Assembly: GCF_007856155.1 (NCBI RefSeq)
Contig: NZ_CP042266.1
Span: 1,736,001-1,800,000, forward strand
DNA: 64,000 nt
DNA from: Streptomyces qinzhouensis
GTDB taxonomy: Bacteria; Actinomycetota; Actinomycetes; Streptomycetales; Streptomycetaceae
Direction: 5' to 3'
The notes under the pieces were generated by a model. The model saw nothing but the letters and a program-made list of their open reading frames with translations, ran no database searches and was not told where the DNA came from. Below, one piece after another: positions 6,513 to 14,994 of the stretch (its first letter is position 1; every line of letters begins with the position of its first letter). The position numbers and the translations under genes were made by a program.

Positions 6513-8531
6513 ATGAGCACATCACCCGCCTCTCCCACCCCTCCCGCCTCGCCCGCCGTCGCCGCACCGGCCCGGCGGCCGTCCGCCGCCGCTGTGATCG
6601 CCGGGCTGCTCTCCGGCGACCGCCCCTTCGCCCTGCTCCGCAGGCGTACCCCCGGCCGCGACCATGACACGGTCGAGATCCTGACCGGCCCGGTCCTCAG
6701 CTGCGAGACCCTCGGCGAGCTGCCCGTTTTCGCCGACCGCCCGTCCCTCGCCCTGGTGCCGTTCCGGCAGATCCGGGAGCGCGGCTTCGACGTCCGCGAC
6801 GACGGCACCCCGCTGAGCGTCCTGATCGCCGACGAGCTGTACGAGCTGCCGCTCGCCGAGGTACTCGACGCGCTGCCGAGCGGTGCGGTCCGGGTCGAGG
6901 ACGGCGGCTTCGACGTCCCCGACGAGGTCTACGCCGAGATCGTCGCTCGGGTCGTCGACGAGGAGATCGGCGGCGGCGAGGGCGCGAACTTCGTGATCCG
7001 CAGGACGTACACCGGAACGATCCCGGACTTCGGACGTGCCGACGCGCTGGCGCTGTTCCGCCGGCTGCTGGCCGGTGAGCGGGGCGCGTACTGGACGTTC
7101 GTCGTGCACACCGGGCGGGGCGGCCGGACGCTGGTCGGGGCCAGCCCCGAGGTCCATGTCCGGATGAGCGGCGGCACGGTCGTGATGAACCCGATCAGCG
7201 GCACCTTCCGCTATCCGCCCGGCGGCCCGGACGCCGACGCGCTACTGCGCTTCCTGGACGACCCCAAGGAGCGCGACGAGCTGTCGATGGTCGTCGACGA
7301 GGAGCTGAAGATGATGTGCACCGTCGGTGACCGGGGCGGGGTCGTCGTCGGGCCCCGGCTGAAGGAGATGGCACATCTCGCGCACACCGAGTACGAGCTG
7401 CGCGGGCGTTCGTCGCTGGATGTACGGGAGGTGCTGCGGGAGACCATGTTCGCGGCCACGGTCACCGGATCGCCGGTGCAGAACGCGTGCCGGGTGATCG
7501 AACGCCACGAGGTGGGCGGCCGCGGCTACTACGCGGGGGCGCTGGCGCTGATCGGCCGCGACGGCAGCGGGGCGCAGACGCTGGACTCGCCGATTCTGAT
7601 CCGTACCGCCGATATCGCCGCGGACGGCGGGCTGCGGGTGCCGGTGGGGGCGACCCTGGTGCGGCAGTCGGTGCCCGAGCAGGAGGTCGCCGAGACCCAT
7701 GCCAAGGCGGCGGGTGTGCTGGCGGCCCTGGGGGTGCGGCCGGGGCGGCCCGCCGATGAGGCCGGGCGGCCCCGGCTCGCGGACGATCCCCGGGTACGGG
7801 CCGCCCTCGACGCCCGCCGGGCGTCCCTCGCGCCGTTCTGGCTCCGGCTCCAGGAGCCGGCCGGTCGTGAGCCGGGCGGACGTGAGCTGAAAGGTCGTGA
7901 GCCGGCCGGTCACGGGCTGCGCGGTCCTGGGCTGAACGGTCATGCGCTGGTGGTGGACGGCGAGGACACCTTCACCGCGATGCTGGCCCATCTGCTGCGG
8001 GCGACCGGGCTCGAGGTGACCGTACGGCGGTTCGACGAGCCCGGGCTGCGGGCGGCGGTCGCCGCGCATCACGGCCCGGTCGTGCTGGGCCCCGGCCCCG
8101 GCGATCCCGGGGACACCGCCGATCCGAAGATGCGGCTGCTGCGGGCGCTGGCCGCGGAGCTGCTCGGCGGCCATCGGCACGGGGTGCTCGGGGTCTGTCT
8201 CGGTCATGAGCTGATCGCCGCGGAGCTGGGCCTTCCGCTGGTCCGGAAGGCGGCGCCGTACCAGGGCGCGCAGGAGCGGATCGACTTCTTCGGGCGGCCG
8301 GAGACCGTCGGCTTCTACAGCAGTTTCACGGCCCGCTGCGACGAGGCGGCGGCCCGGCGGCTGGCCGGGCGGGCGGTGGAGGTGGCGCGGGATCCGCTGA
8401 GCGGTGAGGTGTACGCGCTGCGGGCGCCCGGTTTCGCCTCGGTCCAGTTCCATCCGGAGTCGGTGCTGACGCTGGACGGTCCGGCGCTGGTCGCGGGTCT
8501 GCTGCGGGAGTCGGTCCTGGCCGCGGGGTGA
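6513..8531 (+). CDS. trpEG: Anthranilate synthase, fused TrpE-TrpG
   Basis: 672-residue fusion of the chorismate-converting TrpE domain (about 1-450) and a glutamine amidotransferase domain (about 485-672); the product is anthranilate. TrpE side: NPISGTFR, ELSMVVDEELKMM, TGSPVQNA and RGYYAGALALIG. Amidotransferase side: GPGPGDPGD, nucleophile Cys562 in GVCLGHE, and the catalytic His647/Glu649 in FHPES. ATG 6513 follows GGAAGGAA. Regulation by the trpL attenuator argues for tryptophan synthesis rather than phenazine-type PhzE, which has the same architecture. The joint holds six 5-residue repeats (see 7863-7952). Its stop is only 2 bases from the stop of the convergent dehydrogenase gene. Confidence 0.93.
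   Translation: MSTSPASPTPPASPAVAAPARRPSAAAVIAGLLSGDRPFALLRRRTPGRDHDTVEILTGPVLSCETLGELPVFADRPSLALVPFRQIRERGFDVRDDGTPLSVLIADELYELPLAEVLDALPSGAVRVEDGGFDVPDEVYAEIVARVVDEEIGGGEGANFVIRRTYTGTIPDFGRADALALFRRLLAGERGAYWTFVVHTGRGGRTLVGASPEVHVRMSGGTVVMNPISGTFRYPPGGPDADALLRFLDDPKERDELSMVVDEELKMMCTVGDRGGVVVGPRLKEMAHLAHTEYELRGRSSLDVREVLRETMFAATVTGSPVQNACRVIERHEVGGRGYYAGALALIGRDGSGAQTLDSPILIRTADIAADGGLRVPVGATLVRQSVPEQEVAETHAKAAGVLAALGVRPGRPADEAGRPRLADDPRVRAALDARRASLAPFWLRLQEPAGREPGGRELKGREPAGHGLRGPGLNGHALVVDGEDTFTAMLAHLLRATGLEVTVRRFDEPGLRAAVAAHHGPVVLGPGPGDPGDTADPKMRLLRALAAELLGGHRHGVLGVCLGHELIAAELGLPLVRKAAPYQGAQERIDFFGRPETVGFYSSFTARCDEAAARRLAGRAVEVARDPLSGEVYALRAPGFASVQFHPESVLTLDGPALVAGLLRESVLAAG
7863..7952 (+). 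repeat. Six 15-bp tandem repeats at the TrpE/TrpG joint
   Basis: Six consecutive 15-base units, in frame, each starting GGTC/GGAC and containing TGAGC/TGGGC-like cores; codons 451-480 of trpEG read GREPG, GRELK, GREPA, GHGLR, GPGLN, GHALV. The array fills exactly the interdomain linker, so length changes by whole units keep the fusion in frame. Confidence 0.85.
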
Positions 8532-8533
8532 CG

Positions 8534-9532
8534 TCAGGGGGCCGCCGGGACGAGGACGTTCACGGACCGGCGGCCCGCCGCCCAGTCGGACACATTCCGT
8601 GCGGTGGTCTCGACGATCTGGCTGACGGCGTCCTCGGTGTAGTACGCCTGGTGGGAGCTGACCAGCACGTTCGGGAAGGTCATCAGCCGGGCGAGAGTGT
8701 CGTCCTCGACCGCTTCCAGGGATTTGTCGAGGAAGAAGAGCCCGGCCTCGGCCTCGTAGACATCGAGTCCGACGCCGCCGAACCGGCCCCTGCGGAGCTC
8801 GCCGACGAGGGCCTCGGTGTCGATCAGTCCACCGCGGCTGGTGTTGACGAGGAGGGCGTCGTCCTTCATCACGGCGAGCGCCGCCGCGTCCACAATGTGG
8901 TGGGTGGCGGACAGCAGCGGGACGTGCAGGCTGATCAGATCGGCCTCGGCGAAGAGGCGTTCCTTGTCGGTGTACGTCATGCCGAGGGCCGTGCAGTCGG
9001 GGTTCTCGGCCAGGTCCCAGCCCAGCAGGCGCATCCCGAAGCCATGGGCGATCCGGGCGAAGGCGGCACCGATCCGGCCGGTGCCGAGGACGCCCGCCGT
9101 ACGGCCGTGGAAGTCGCGGCCCATCAGCCCGTCGAGCCGGAAGTCGAAGTCCCGGGTGCGGCCGGCGGCCCGGACGATACGGCGGTTGACGGCGCCGGCC
9201 AGGGCCCAGGCGAATTCGGCGACGGAGTACGGGGAGTAGGACTCGACCCGGGCGACCGTCAGGCCCAGTTCCGCCGCGACCGCGAGGTCGATGTTGTTGA
9301 AGCCGGTGGAGCGCTGGGCGATCATCCGGGTGCCCCCGGCGGCCAGGGTCCGCAGCACATCGGCGCCCAGATCGGCGTTGACACTGGTGGAGACGGCCTC
9401 GTGGCCCGCCGCGATGGGCGCGGTGTCGGCGTTGAGGAAGACCTCCAGACAGCGGACCGCGAACCGCCCCGCGAAGGCCTTCTCGATCAGCGGTCTCTCG
9501 TCCGCCTGTACGCCGAAGGCGAGGATCTCCAC
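8534..9532 (-). CDS. D-isomer-specific 2-hydroxyacid dehydrogenase (D-lactate dehydrogenase-like)
   Basis: 332-residue NAD-dependent oxidoreductase of the D-2-hydroxyacid dehydrogenase family, closest in pattern to fermentative LdhA. Nucleotide-binding GTGRIG sits near residue 160; the family signature LLVNTSRGGLIDTEAL, the catalytic Arg/Glu region GLDVYE, and active-site His in SSHQAYYT are present. Likely pyruvate to D-lactate, though other 2-oxoacids are possible. GTG start at 9532 follows GGGAGAGACCGG. Convergent with trpEG with essentially no intergenic space, so no separate terminator fits between them. Confidence 0.9.
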   Translation of the reverse strand: MEILAFGVQADERPLIEKAFAGRFAVRCLEVFLNADTAPIAAGHEAVSTSVNADLGADVLRTLAAGGTRMIAQRSTGFNNIDLAVAAELGLTVARVESYSPYSVAEFAWALAGAVNRRIVRAAGRTRDFDFRLDGLMGRDFHGRTAGVLGTGRIGAAFARIAHGFGMRLLGWDLAENPDCTALGMTYTDKERLFAEADLISLHVPLLSATHHIVDAAALAVMKDDALLVNTSRGGLIDTEALVGELRRGRFGGVGLDVYEAEAGLFFLDKSLEAVEDDTLARLMTFPNVLVSSHQAYYTEDAVSQIVETTARNVSDWAAGRRSVNVLVPAAP

Positions 9533-9692
9533 CCGGTCTCTCCCGTCCGTCGGGCGGCCGGACCCGCGGTGGCCGCGGGCCGCTTCCGGGGCGACTATAC
9601 GAACCCCGTCGGCGGCCCGCGGCCCGGACGCGCCGGGTCGTCTCCGGCGGGGTGCGCGTCGCCCGGGGCGTGGGCAGGATCCCGGCGGTCCC

Positions 9693-9770
9693 GTGCCGGG
9701 ATCCCGCTGCAGAGCACGGCTTCGAGTCCCGCGCCGGGATCCTGCCGCAGGGCATGGCTTCGAGTCCCGC
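9693..9770. repeat. Two imperfect 40-bp tandem repeats in the 346-bp gap before pfkA
   Basis: Units 9693-9732 and 9731-9770 overlap by 2 bases (period 38) and share GCCGGGATCC and GGCTTCGAGTCCCGC; a third partial unit GCCGGG starts at 9771. The rest of 9533-9878 is GC-rich without a gene. The TTCGAGTCCC string resembles a tRNA T-loop but no tRNA folds. Confidence 0.7.
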
Positions 9771-9878
9771 GCCGGGGCGACACCCGGGCCACGGGCCGGG
9801 CCGCCGCGTCCGGCGGCCCGGCCCGCGCCGACAGCCGCGCGGGCCCGACCACCCCATGGCCGTCGGGCCGCGACGCCG

Positions 9879-10907
9879 TCAGCCGAAGAAGACCCCGACC
9901 TCCTCGTAGAGGGCGGGGTCGACGGTCTTCAGCTTCGAGGTCGCCTCGGCGATCGGGACCCGGACGATGTCCGTGCCCTTGAGCGCGACCATCAGCCCGA
10001 AGTCGCCGTCCCGTACGGCGTCGATGGCGTGCAGCCCGAACCGGGTCGCCAGCCAGCGGTCGTACGCGCTGGGCGTACCGCCGCGCTGGACATGGCCGAG
10101 TACGGTGGTCCGGGCCTCCTTGCCGGTGCGCTTCTCGATTTCCTTGGCCAGCCATTCGCCGACGCCGGACAGGCGTACGTGTCCGAACGAGTCGAGCGTC
10201 CCGTCCTTGAGGACCACCTCGCCGTCCTTGGGCATGGCGCCCTCGGCGACCACCACGATGGGTGCGTAGGTGGCCTTGAAGCGGGAGGTGACCCAGGCGC
10301 AGACCTGGTCGAGGTCGAAGCGCTGTTCGGGGATGAGGATGACATTGGCGCCGCCGGCCAGGCCCGAGTGCAGGGCGATCCAGCCGGCGTGCCGTCCCAT
10401 CACCTCCACGACCAGGACCCGCATATGGGATTCGGCGGTGGTGTGCAGCCGGTCGATCGCCTCGGTGGCGATGCCGACGGCGGTGTCGAAGCCGAAGGTG
10501 TAGTCGGTGGCCGACAGGTCGTTGTCGATGGTCTTGGGAACGCCGACACATTTGACGCCGTATTCGTCGTGCAGCCGGGCGGCGACGCCGAGGGTGTCCT
10601 CGCCGCCGATCGCGATCAGAGCGTCGACCTCGGCCTTGGCCAGATTCTCCTTGATACGGCGGATGCCGTCGGGGGTCTTGAGCGGATTGGTGCGCGAGGA
10701 ACCGAGGATGGTGCCGCCGCGGGGCAGGATGCCCCGGACGGCCTGGATGCCGAGCGGAACGGTGTCGTCTTCGAGCGGTCCCCGCCAGCCGTCCCGGTAG
10801 CCGGTGAACTCGTACCCGTACTCCTGGACGCCCTTGCGGACGACGGCGCGGATGACGGCATTGAGGCCGGGGCAGTCCCCGCCTCCGGTCAGTACTCCGA
10901 CGCGCAT
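9879..10907 (-). CDS. pfkA: 6-phosphofructokinase (PfkA family, mixed ATP/PPi subgroup)
   Basis: 342 residues; phosphorylates fructose 6-phosphate in glycolysis. Motifs in order: GVLTGGGDCPGLNAVI phosphate loop, ILGSSRTNP, IGGEDTLG, catalytic PKTIDNDL, EVMGRHAGWIAL, and GHVQRGGTPSAYDR. The phosphoryl-donor determinants read GGEDT and PKTIDND: Asp and Lys where E. coli ATP-PFK has Gly104 and Gly124. These residues mark the actinobacterial mixed group in which both ATP- and pyrophosphate-dependent enzymes occur, so the donor cannot be read with certainty. Start ATG 10907 follows GAAGGGATTTCTTCC. Confidence 0.94.
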   Translation of the reverse strand: MRVGVLTGGGDCPGLNAVIRAVVRKGVQEYGYEFTGYRDGWRGPLEDDTVPLGIQAVRGILPRGGTILGSSRTNPLKTPDGIRRIKENLAKAEVDALIAIGGEDTLGVAARLHDEYGVKCVGVPKTIDNDLSATDYTFGFDTAVGIATEAIDRLHTTAESHMRVLVVEVMGRHAGWIALHSGLAGGANVILIPEQRFDLDQVCAWVTSRFKATYAPIVVVAEGAMPKDGEVVLKDGTLDSFGHVRLSGVGEWLAKEIEKRTGKEARTTVLGHVQRGGTPSAYDRWLATRFGLHAIDAVRDGDFGLMVALKGTDIVRVPIAEATSKLKTVDPALYEEVGVFFG

Positions 10908-10954
10908 GGAAGAAATCCCTTCGCCAGATGAGCCCTAGGACCGTCACGCTAATC

Positions 10955-10968
10955 GTGATCCAGGTCAC
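10955..10968 (-). promoter_or_regulatory. CRP-like palindrome upstream of pfkA
   Basis: GTGATCCAGGTCAC is a GTGA-N6-TCAC palindrome, the core of a CRP-family site, 47 bases before the pfkA ATG. Streptomyces Crp binds GTG...CAC type sites. No measured support; a position overlapping the promoter would suggest repression. Confidence 0.4.
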
Positions 10969-11160
10969 TACGAGTGGGCGGCGAGGGTCAATCCCCCTGC
11001 GGTAGACGGCGGTCGAGGCCCTGGTCAGCGGGGTGTACCGGGGTTGCGGGCCGGGAGGCTTTCGCTCGCCTTTGGCAGGTATTTCACCCGTACGAGCGGA
11101 GGGGCTCGGCCCCGGTCCGGGTAAGCCCCAAAGGGCCCGGGAGGCCGGGCCCCGGGCGCT

Positions 11161-11874
11161 TCAGACGGCCCGCCCGGCGGCGGGGTCGTCCGGGACGTCG
11201 ATGCCCTGCTCTATCGCATACCGAACCAGCTCGACGCGATTGTGGAGCTGGAGCTTGCCGAGGGTGTTCTGGACGTGGTTCTGCACGGTGCGATGGGAGA
11301 TGACCAGCCGCTCCGCGATCTGCTTGTACGACAGCCCCTTGGCGACCAGCCGGAGCACCTCGGTCTCGCGCTCGGTGAGCCGGGGCGCCTTGCCGTCGCC
11401 CGGCCCCGCGGCGGGGGCCGGGTCGGTGGCCAGCCGGCGGTACTCACCAAGGACCAGACCGGCCAGACCGGGGGTGAAGACCGGGTCGCCCTCGGCCGTG
11501 CGCCGGACCGCGTCGGCCAGCTCCTCCGTACTCGCCGACTTCAACAGATAGCCCGTGGCGCCCGATTTAACCGCTTCGAGTACGTCGGCGTGCTCACCGC
11601 TCGCGGAGAGCACCAGCACCCGCAGGCCGGGCAGTACGGCCACCAGCTCCTTGCAGACCTGGACGCCCGGCTTCAGCGGCAGATTCAGGTCGAGGACGAG
11701 CACATCGGGCGTCACGGCCCTGGCCCGGCGGACGGCCTGCTGACCGTCGCCCGCGGTGGCGACCACATCGAAACCGGCCGCGCCCAGATCCCGTGCGACG
11801 GCGTCCCGCCACATGGGATGGTCGTCGACGACCATCACCCGGACCGCCCCCTGCCGCGGCGTCTGCTCCGTCAT
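11161..11874 (-). CDS. macR: LuxR-type response regulator (MacR-like)
   Basis: 237 residues. N-terminal receiver with DD (VMVVDDHP), phospho-acceptor Asp in VLVLDLNLPLKPG, Thr/Ser in VLSASGE and Lys in YLLKSAS; C-terminal LuxR helix-turn-helix (LTERETEVLRLVAKGLSYKQIAERL, here residues ~165-230). ATG 11874 overlaps the kinase stop (ATGA), so the pair is translationally coupled. Position next to pfkA and sequence type match the S. coelicolor MacRS pair (SCO2120/2121, from memory), which affects envelope genes and differentiation. Name inferred from synteny. Confidence 0.88.
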   Translation of the reverse strand: MTEQTPRQGAVRVMVVDDHPMWRDAVARDLGAAGFDVVATAGDGQQAVRRARAVTPDVLVLDLNLPLKPGVQVCKELVAVLPGLRVLVLSASGEHADVLEAVKSGATGYLLKSASTEELADAVRRTAEGDPVFTPGLAGLVLGEYRRLATDPAPAAGPGDGKAPRLTERETEVLRLVAKGLSYKQIAERLVISHRTVQNHVQNTLGKLQLHNRVELVRYAIEQGIDVPDDPAAGRAV

Positions 11875-13118
11875 GCTCCGTCCTTCCCCCTGGGTGGTCC
11901 CGCGGTCCGCGGGACCTTCAACTCGACTTCCGTGCCCTGCCCCGGGACCGAGATCAGCTCGGCGGTGCCGCCCAGATCCCGCAGCCGGCCGCGGATGGAG
12001 AGGGCGACCCCCAGCCGGCCCTCCCCCTCGGCCTGCGCGAGCCGCCCGTCCGGGATTCCCGGGCCGTCGTCCCGGACCGTGACGATCACCTCGTCCGGCC
12101 AGTCCTCGACCAGGATCCACGCATGCGCGCCGGCTCCCGCGTGCCGTTCCACATTGTCCAGCGCGGCACCGACAGCGGCCGCCAGCTCGGTCGCCGCGAC
12201 CGCGGGGAGCAGCACGGGCGCACCGGGCTCGGAGAGTGTGACCCGGGCCCCGGTCCTGGGGGCGAGCAGCGAACGCAGATCGCAGTCGCCGGGCTCCTCG
12301 CCCGCCCCGGGCCGCCGGCCGCCGGGTGCGTCGTCGTCGACGGCGCGGACCAGGGCACCCTGGGAGGCGTCCTCGGAGGCCCGGCTCGCCGGGACCAGAC
12401 CGCTGGAGACCAGGGTGCGCAGCGCCACCTCCTGGTCCCCCGCCATCCGGCCGAGTTCCGCGGCCTCGCCGCCGAGCGCGGTGCCGCGCCGCTGGACCAT
12501 CGCCAGGACCTGGAGCACTCCGTCGTGGATGTCGCGGGCCAGCCGCTCCCGTTCCCGGGTCGCCGCTTCGATCTCCAGGGCCCGGGCGAGGGTGCGTTCG
12601 GACGCCCGGGCGACCTCCACCACGTATCCCATGGCGATGGACGCCACCCACACCAGCAGGACGTTGTGGAAGGTGTCCCCGGTGGGATCGCCGCGCTCGA
12701 CCATATTGGCGACGGCGACCAGTGAGGAGGCGAATCCGGCCCAGCGCCAGCCGCCCTTGAGGGCGAAGGCGAGAACGGACCCGGCGGTCCATATCGACGG
12801 CAGCGTCGGGCCGTCGATCTGCTGGGCGTGGGCGTCGGCGACCAGGGTGAGCATGATGCCGGTGAGCGCGACCGTCAGATCGGCGGCGAGGAAGGGCCGG
12901 GTGCAGGCGGCGGCGGAGCGGACGTACGGGAGGGTGACCAGCGTCCAGACCGTGAGAAAGGCGAGGAAGGTGTACGCCACCCAGGGGCGCTCGAACTTGT
13001 CCGGGTTGAGCGGCAGCAGCAGGAGGGCGTAGAGCATCGTCAGAACGCGGTAGCCCGCGAGGGCGCGCCAGAGCGGCAGCTCGACCGACATCCGTACGAC
13101 CCGCTCGCGCTTGGCCAT
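11871..13118 (-). CDS. macS: Membrane sensor histidine kinase (MacS-like)
   Basis: 415 residues with about five to six N-terminal membrane helices (to residue ~170), then a HisKA_3 dimerisation box RERERLARDIHDGVLQVL with the phospho-acceptor His, and a C-terminal HATPase domain (ALDNVERHAG N-box, VRDDGPGIPDG G1 box, LGVALSIRGR, GQGTEVELKVP). A ~25-residue acidic, low-complexity insert separates the two catalytic parts. ATG 13118 is preceded by a G-rich ribosome site. It heads a two-gene operon with the regulator at 11161. The gap 10908-11160 holds a GC-rich hairpin near 11130 that may end the operon. Confidence 0.9.
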   Translation of the reverse strand: MAKRERVVRMSVELPLWRALAGYRVLTMLYALLLLPLNPDKFERPWVAYTFLAFLTVWTLVTLPYVRSAAACTRPFLAADLTVALTGIMLTLVADAHAQQIDGPTLPSIWTAGSVLAFALKGGWRWAGFASSLVAVANMVERGDPTGDTFHNVLLVWVASIAMGYVVEVARASERTLARALEIEAATRERERLARDIHDGVLQVLAMVQRRGTALGGEAAELGRMAGDQEVALRTLVSSGLVPASRASEDASQGALVRAVDDDAPGGRRPGAGEEPGDCDLRSLLAPRTGARVTLSEPGAPVLLPAVAATELAAAVGAALDNVERHAGAGAHAWILVEDWPDEVIVTVRDDGPGIPDGRLAQAEGEGRLGVALSIRGRLRDLGGTAELISVPGQGTEVELKVPRTAGPPRGKDGA

Positions 13119-13204
13119 GCCCCGTTCCCCCCGTTGTTCCGCTTCCGGCCCGTGTGGCGCGGAGCCCGTACCCCCCGGTACGGACTCCGCCGGACGCGGT
13201 TGTG

Positions 13205-13921
13205 TCAGGCGGCCTGCGCCCGCTCCGCGGCCTTCTTCTCGTCGGCGAGCTGCCGCTTGGCGGCGGTCGCGTAAATGTCGACGTACTCCTGGCCGGAAAG
13301 CTTCATGATCTCGTACATCACCTCATCGGTCAGCGACCGGCGGATGAAGTGGTCGTTCTCCAGGCCCTGGTAGCGGGTGAAATCGAGCGGCGCACCGATC
13401 CGGATACCCGGGCGCATCAGTTTGGGGACGACCTTGCCCGGTGGCTGGATCTTCTCGGTGTCGATCATGGCGACGGGAATCACCGGGGCGCCGGTCGCCA
13501 GCGCCACCCGGGCCAGACCGCCGGACTTGCCGCGGTAGAGGCGGCCGTCCGGGGAGCGGGTGCCCTCGGGGTAGATACCGAAGAGGCCGCCGTTCTCGAT
13601 GACCTTGATACCGGCCTGGATGGCCGCCTCGCCCGCGCCGCGCGCGCCCGAGCGGTCCACCGGAAGCTGGCCCACCCCCTTGAAGAAGGCGGCCGTGAGC
13701 TTGCCCTTGACCCCGGGAGAGGTGAAGTACTCCTGCTTGGCGATGAATGTGACCTTGCGGTCCAGCACCGCGGGCAGGAAGAAGGAGTCGGAGAAGGAGA
13801 GGTGATTGCTCGCGAGGATCGCCGGCCCCTCGGTGGGTACGTTCTCCAGTCCCTCCACCCAGGGTCTGAAGGCAAGCTTCAGCCCCCCTCCGACGGAGAA
13901 CTTCATAGCGCCGTAGATCAA
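13205..13921 (-). CDS. plsC: 1-acyl-sn-glycerol-3-phosphate acyltransferase (PlsC family)
   Basis: Acylates lysophosphatidic acid to phosphatidic acid, feeding membrane phospholipid synthesis. Acyltransferase blocks are in order: block I NHLSFSD (a variant of NHxSxxD), block II KVTFIAKQEYF, block III FGIYPEGTRS, block IV VIPVAM. 238 residues, typical. Start given as TTG 13921 because AGGAGG lies 8 bases upstream (CACTCGAG spacer); the ATG at 13906 five codons inside has no ribosome site of its own. Divergent from the esterase gene at 14215. Nearby macS and glkA suggest no specific operon partner. Confidence 0.9.
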   Translation of the reverse strand: MIYGAMKFSVGGGLKLAFRPWVEGLENVPTEGPAILASNHLSFSDSFFLPAVLDRKVTFIAKQEYFTSPGVKGKLTAAFFKGVGQLPVDRSGARGAGEAAIQAGIKVIENGGLFGIYPEGTRSPDGRLYRGKSGGLARVALATGAPVIPVAMIDTEKIQPPGKVVPKLMRPGIRIGAPLDFTRYQGLENDHFIRRSLTDEVMYEIMKLSGQEYVDIYATAAKRQLADEKKAAERAQAA

Positions 13922-14214
13922 CTCGAGTGCCTCCTGTTGCTGTAGTCCAGACCTTAACCCGAGGGAGGTCCGGTCTTCCCGCACCGGGGCCGGTGACGGG
14001 GCGGCGGGCGGCGGGACCGGGAAAGAGGCCGGTGTACGGGCCGGTGCGGGGCGGTCGGCGGCGGACGACCGGGGCGGCGGACCTGGTCGGTGTCAGTCCG
14101 GTCGCGTACCGTGAAGTAGACCTCCGAGCCACCCCGCTCCACCGCCCGCGACCGGGGCCGCCGCTGCCGTTCCGGCAGTCGTTCCGCGGCCCCGCCCCCT
14201 GAAAGGAGATTCCG

Positions 14215-14994
14215 GTGCCGGTCCTCCCCGGAGCCGAGCCGTACCGCCACGAGGGCGGTGAGATCGGCGTTCTGCTGTGCCACGGCTTCACCGGTTCCCC
14301 GCAGTCCCTGCGCCCCTGGGCGGAGTATCTGGCGGAGCGGGGGCTCACCGTGTCCCTGCCGCTGCTGCCCGGACACGGCACCCGCTGGCAGGACATGCAG
14401 CTCACGGGCTGGCAGGACTGGTACGCGGAGGTGGACCGCGAACTGCGGGAGCTGACCGCCCGCTGCACCACGGTCTTCGTCTTCGGGCTCTCCATGGGCG
14501 GCGCGCTCACCCTGCGGCTGGCGGCCCGGCACGGCGATGCGATCAGGGGAATCGTGCTGGTCAATCCGTTGAACCGGCTGCACGGGCTCCGGCCGGTGCT
14601 GCTGCCGGTGCTGCGGCATCTGGTCCCGGCGGCCCCGGGCATCGCCAGCGATATCGCCAAGCCGGGCGTGCAGGAGTTGGGGTACGACAGGGTTCCGCTG
14701 CGCGCCGCGTACTCCCTGCGGAACTTCACCGGTCTGGTCGACGGCGAGCTGCCGCAGGTCACCCAGCCGCTGCTGCTGCTCCACAGCCGGACCGACCATG
14801 TGGTGAACCCGGCCGACTCGGCCCGGATCCTGAGCCGGGTCTCGTCCACCGATGTCACCGAGGTGGTGCTGGAACAGAGCTACCACGTCGCGACGTTGGA
14901 CCTTGACGCGGAGCAGATCTTCGACAGGAGTTACGCGTTCATCGGCCGGCTCGCTCCGCAGGAGCAGACGGAGGGGAGCTCGACTGGTGGCTGA
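14215..14994 (+). CDS. Carboxylesterase / monoacylglycerol lipase-like alpha/beta hydrolase
   Basis: 259-residue alpha/beta hydrolase of the Est30-like carboxylesterase group. HGFTGSP is the oxyanion-hole loop, GLSMGG holds the nucleophile Ser (~residue 95), SRTDHVVNP the acid Asp, and SYHVATLD the catalytic His. GTG 14215 follows AAAGGAGATTCC. It overlaps the next gene by 8 bases, so both are co-translated. Substrate is unknown; position beside plsC hints at glycerolipid turnover but this is only context. Confidence 0.88.
   Translation: MPVLPGAEPYRHEGGEIGVLLCHGFTGSPQSLRPWAEYLAERGLTVSLPLLPGHGTRWQDMQLTGWQDWYAEVDRELRELTARCTTVFVFGLSMGGALTLRLAARHGDAIRGIVLVNPLNRLHGLRPVLLPVLRHLVPAAPGIASDIAKPGVQELGYDRVPLRAAYSLRNFTGLVDGELPQVTQPLLLLHSRTDHVVNPADSARILSRVSSTDVTEVVLEQSYHVATLDLDAEQIFDRSYAFIGRLAPQEQTEGSSTGG

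Noticed and set aside
9693..9775. tRNA-like T-loop strings (TTCGAGTCCC) in the ldhA-pfkA gap
   Set aside because: Flanking five-base arms do not pair, and no acceptor, D or anticodon arms are found; the string belongs to a tandem repeat.
13323..14858. Long minus-strand frame spanning plsC and the esterase
   Set aside because: Composition-driven shadow; both underlying genes have complete family motifs in other frames.
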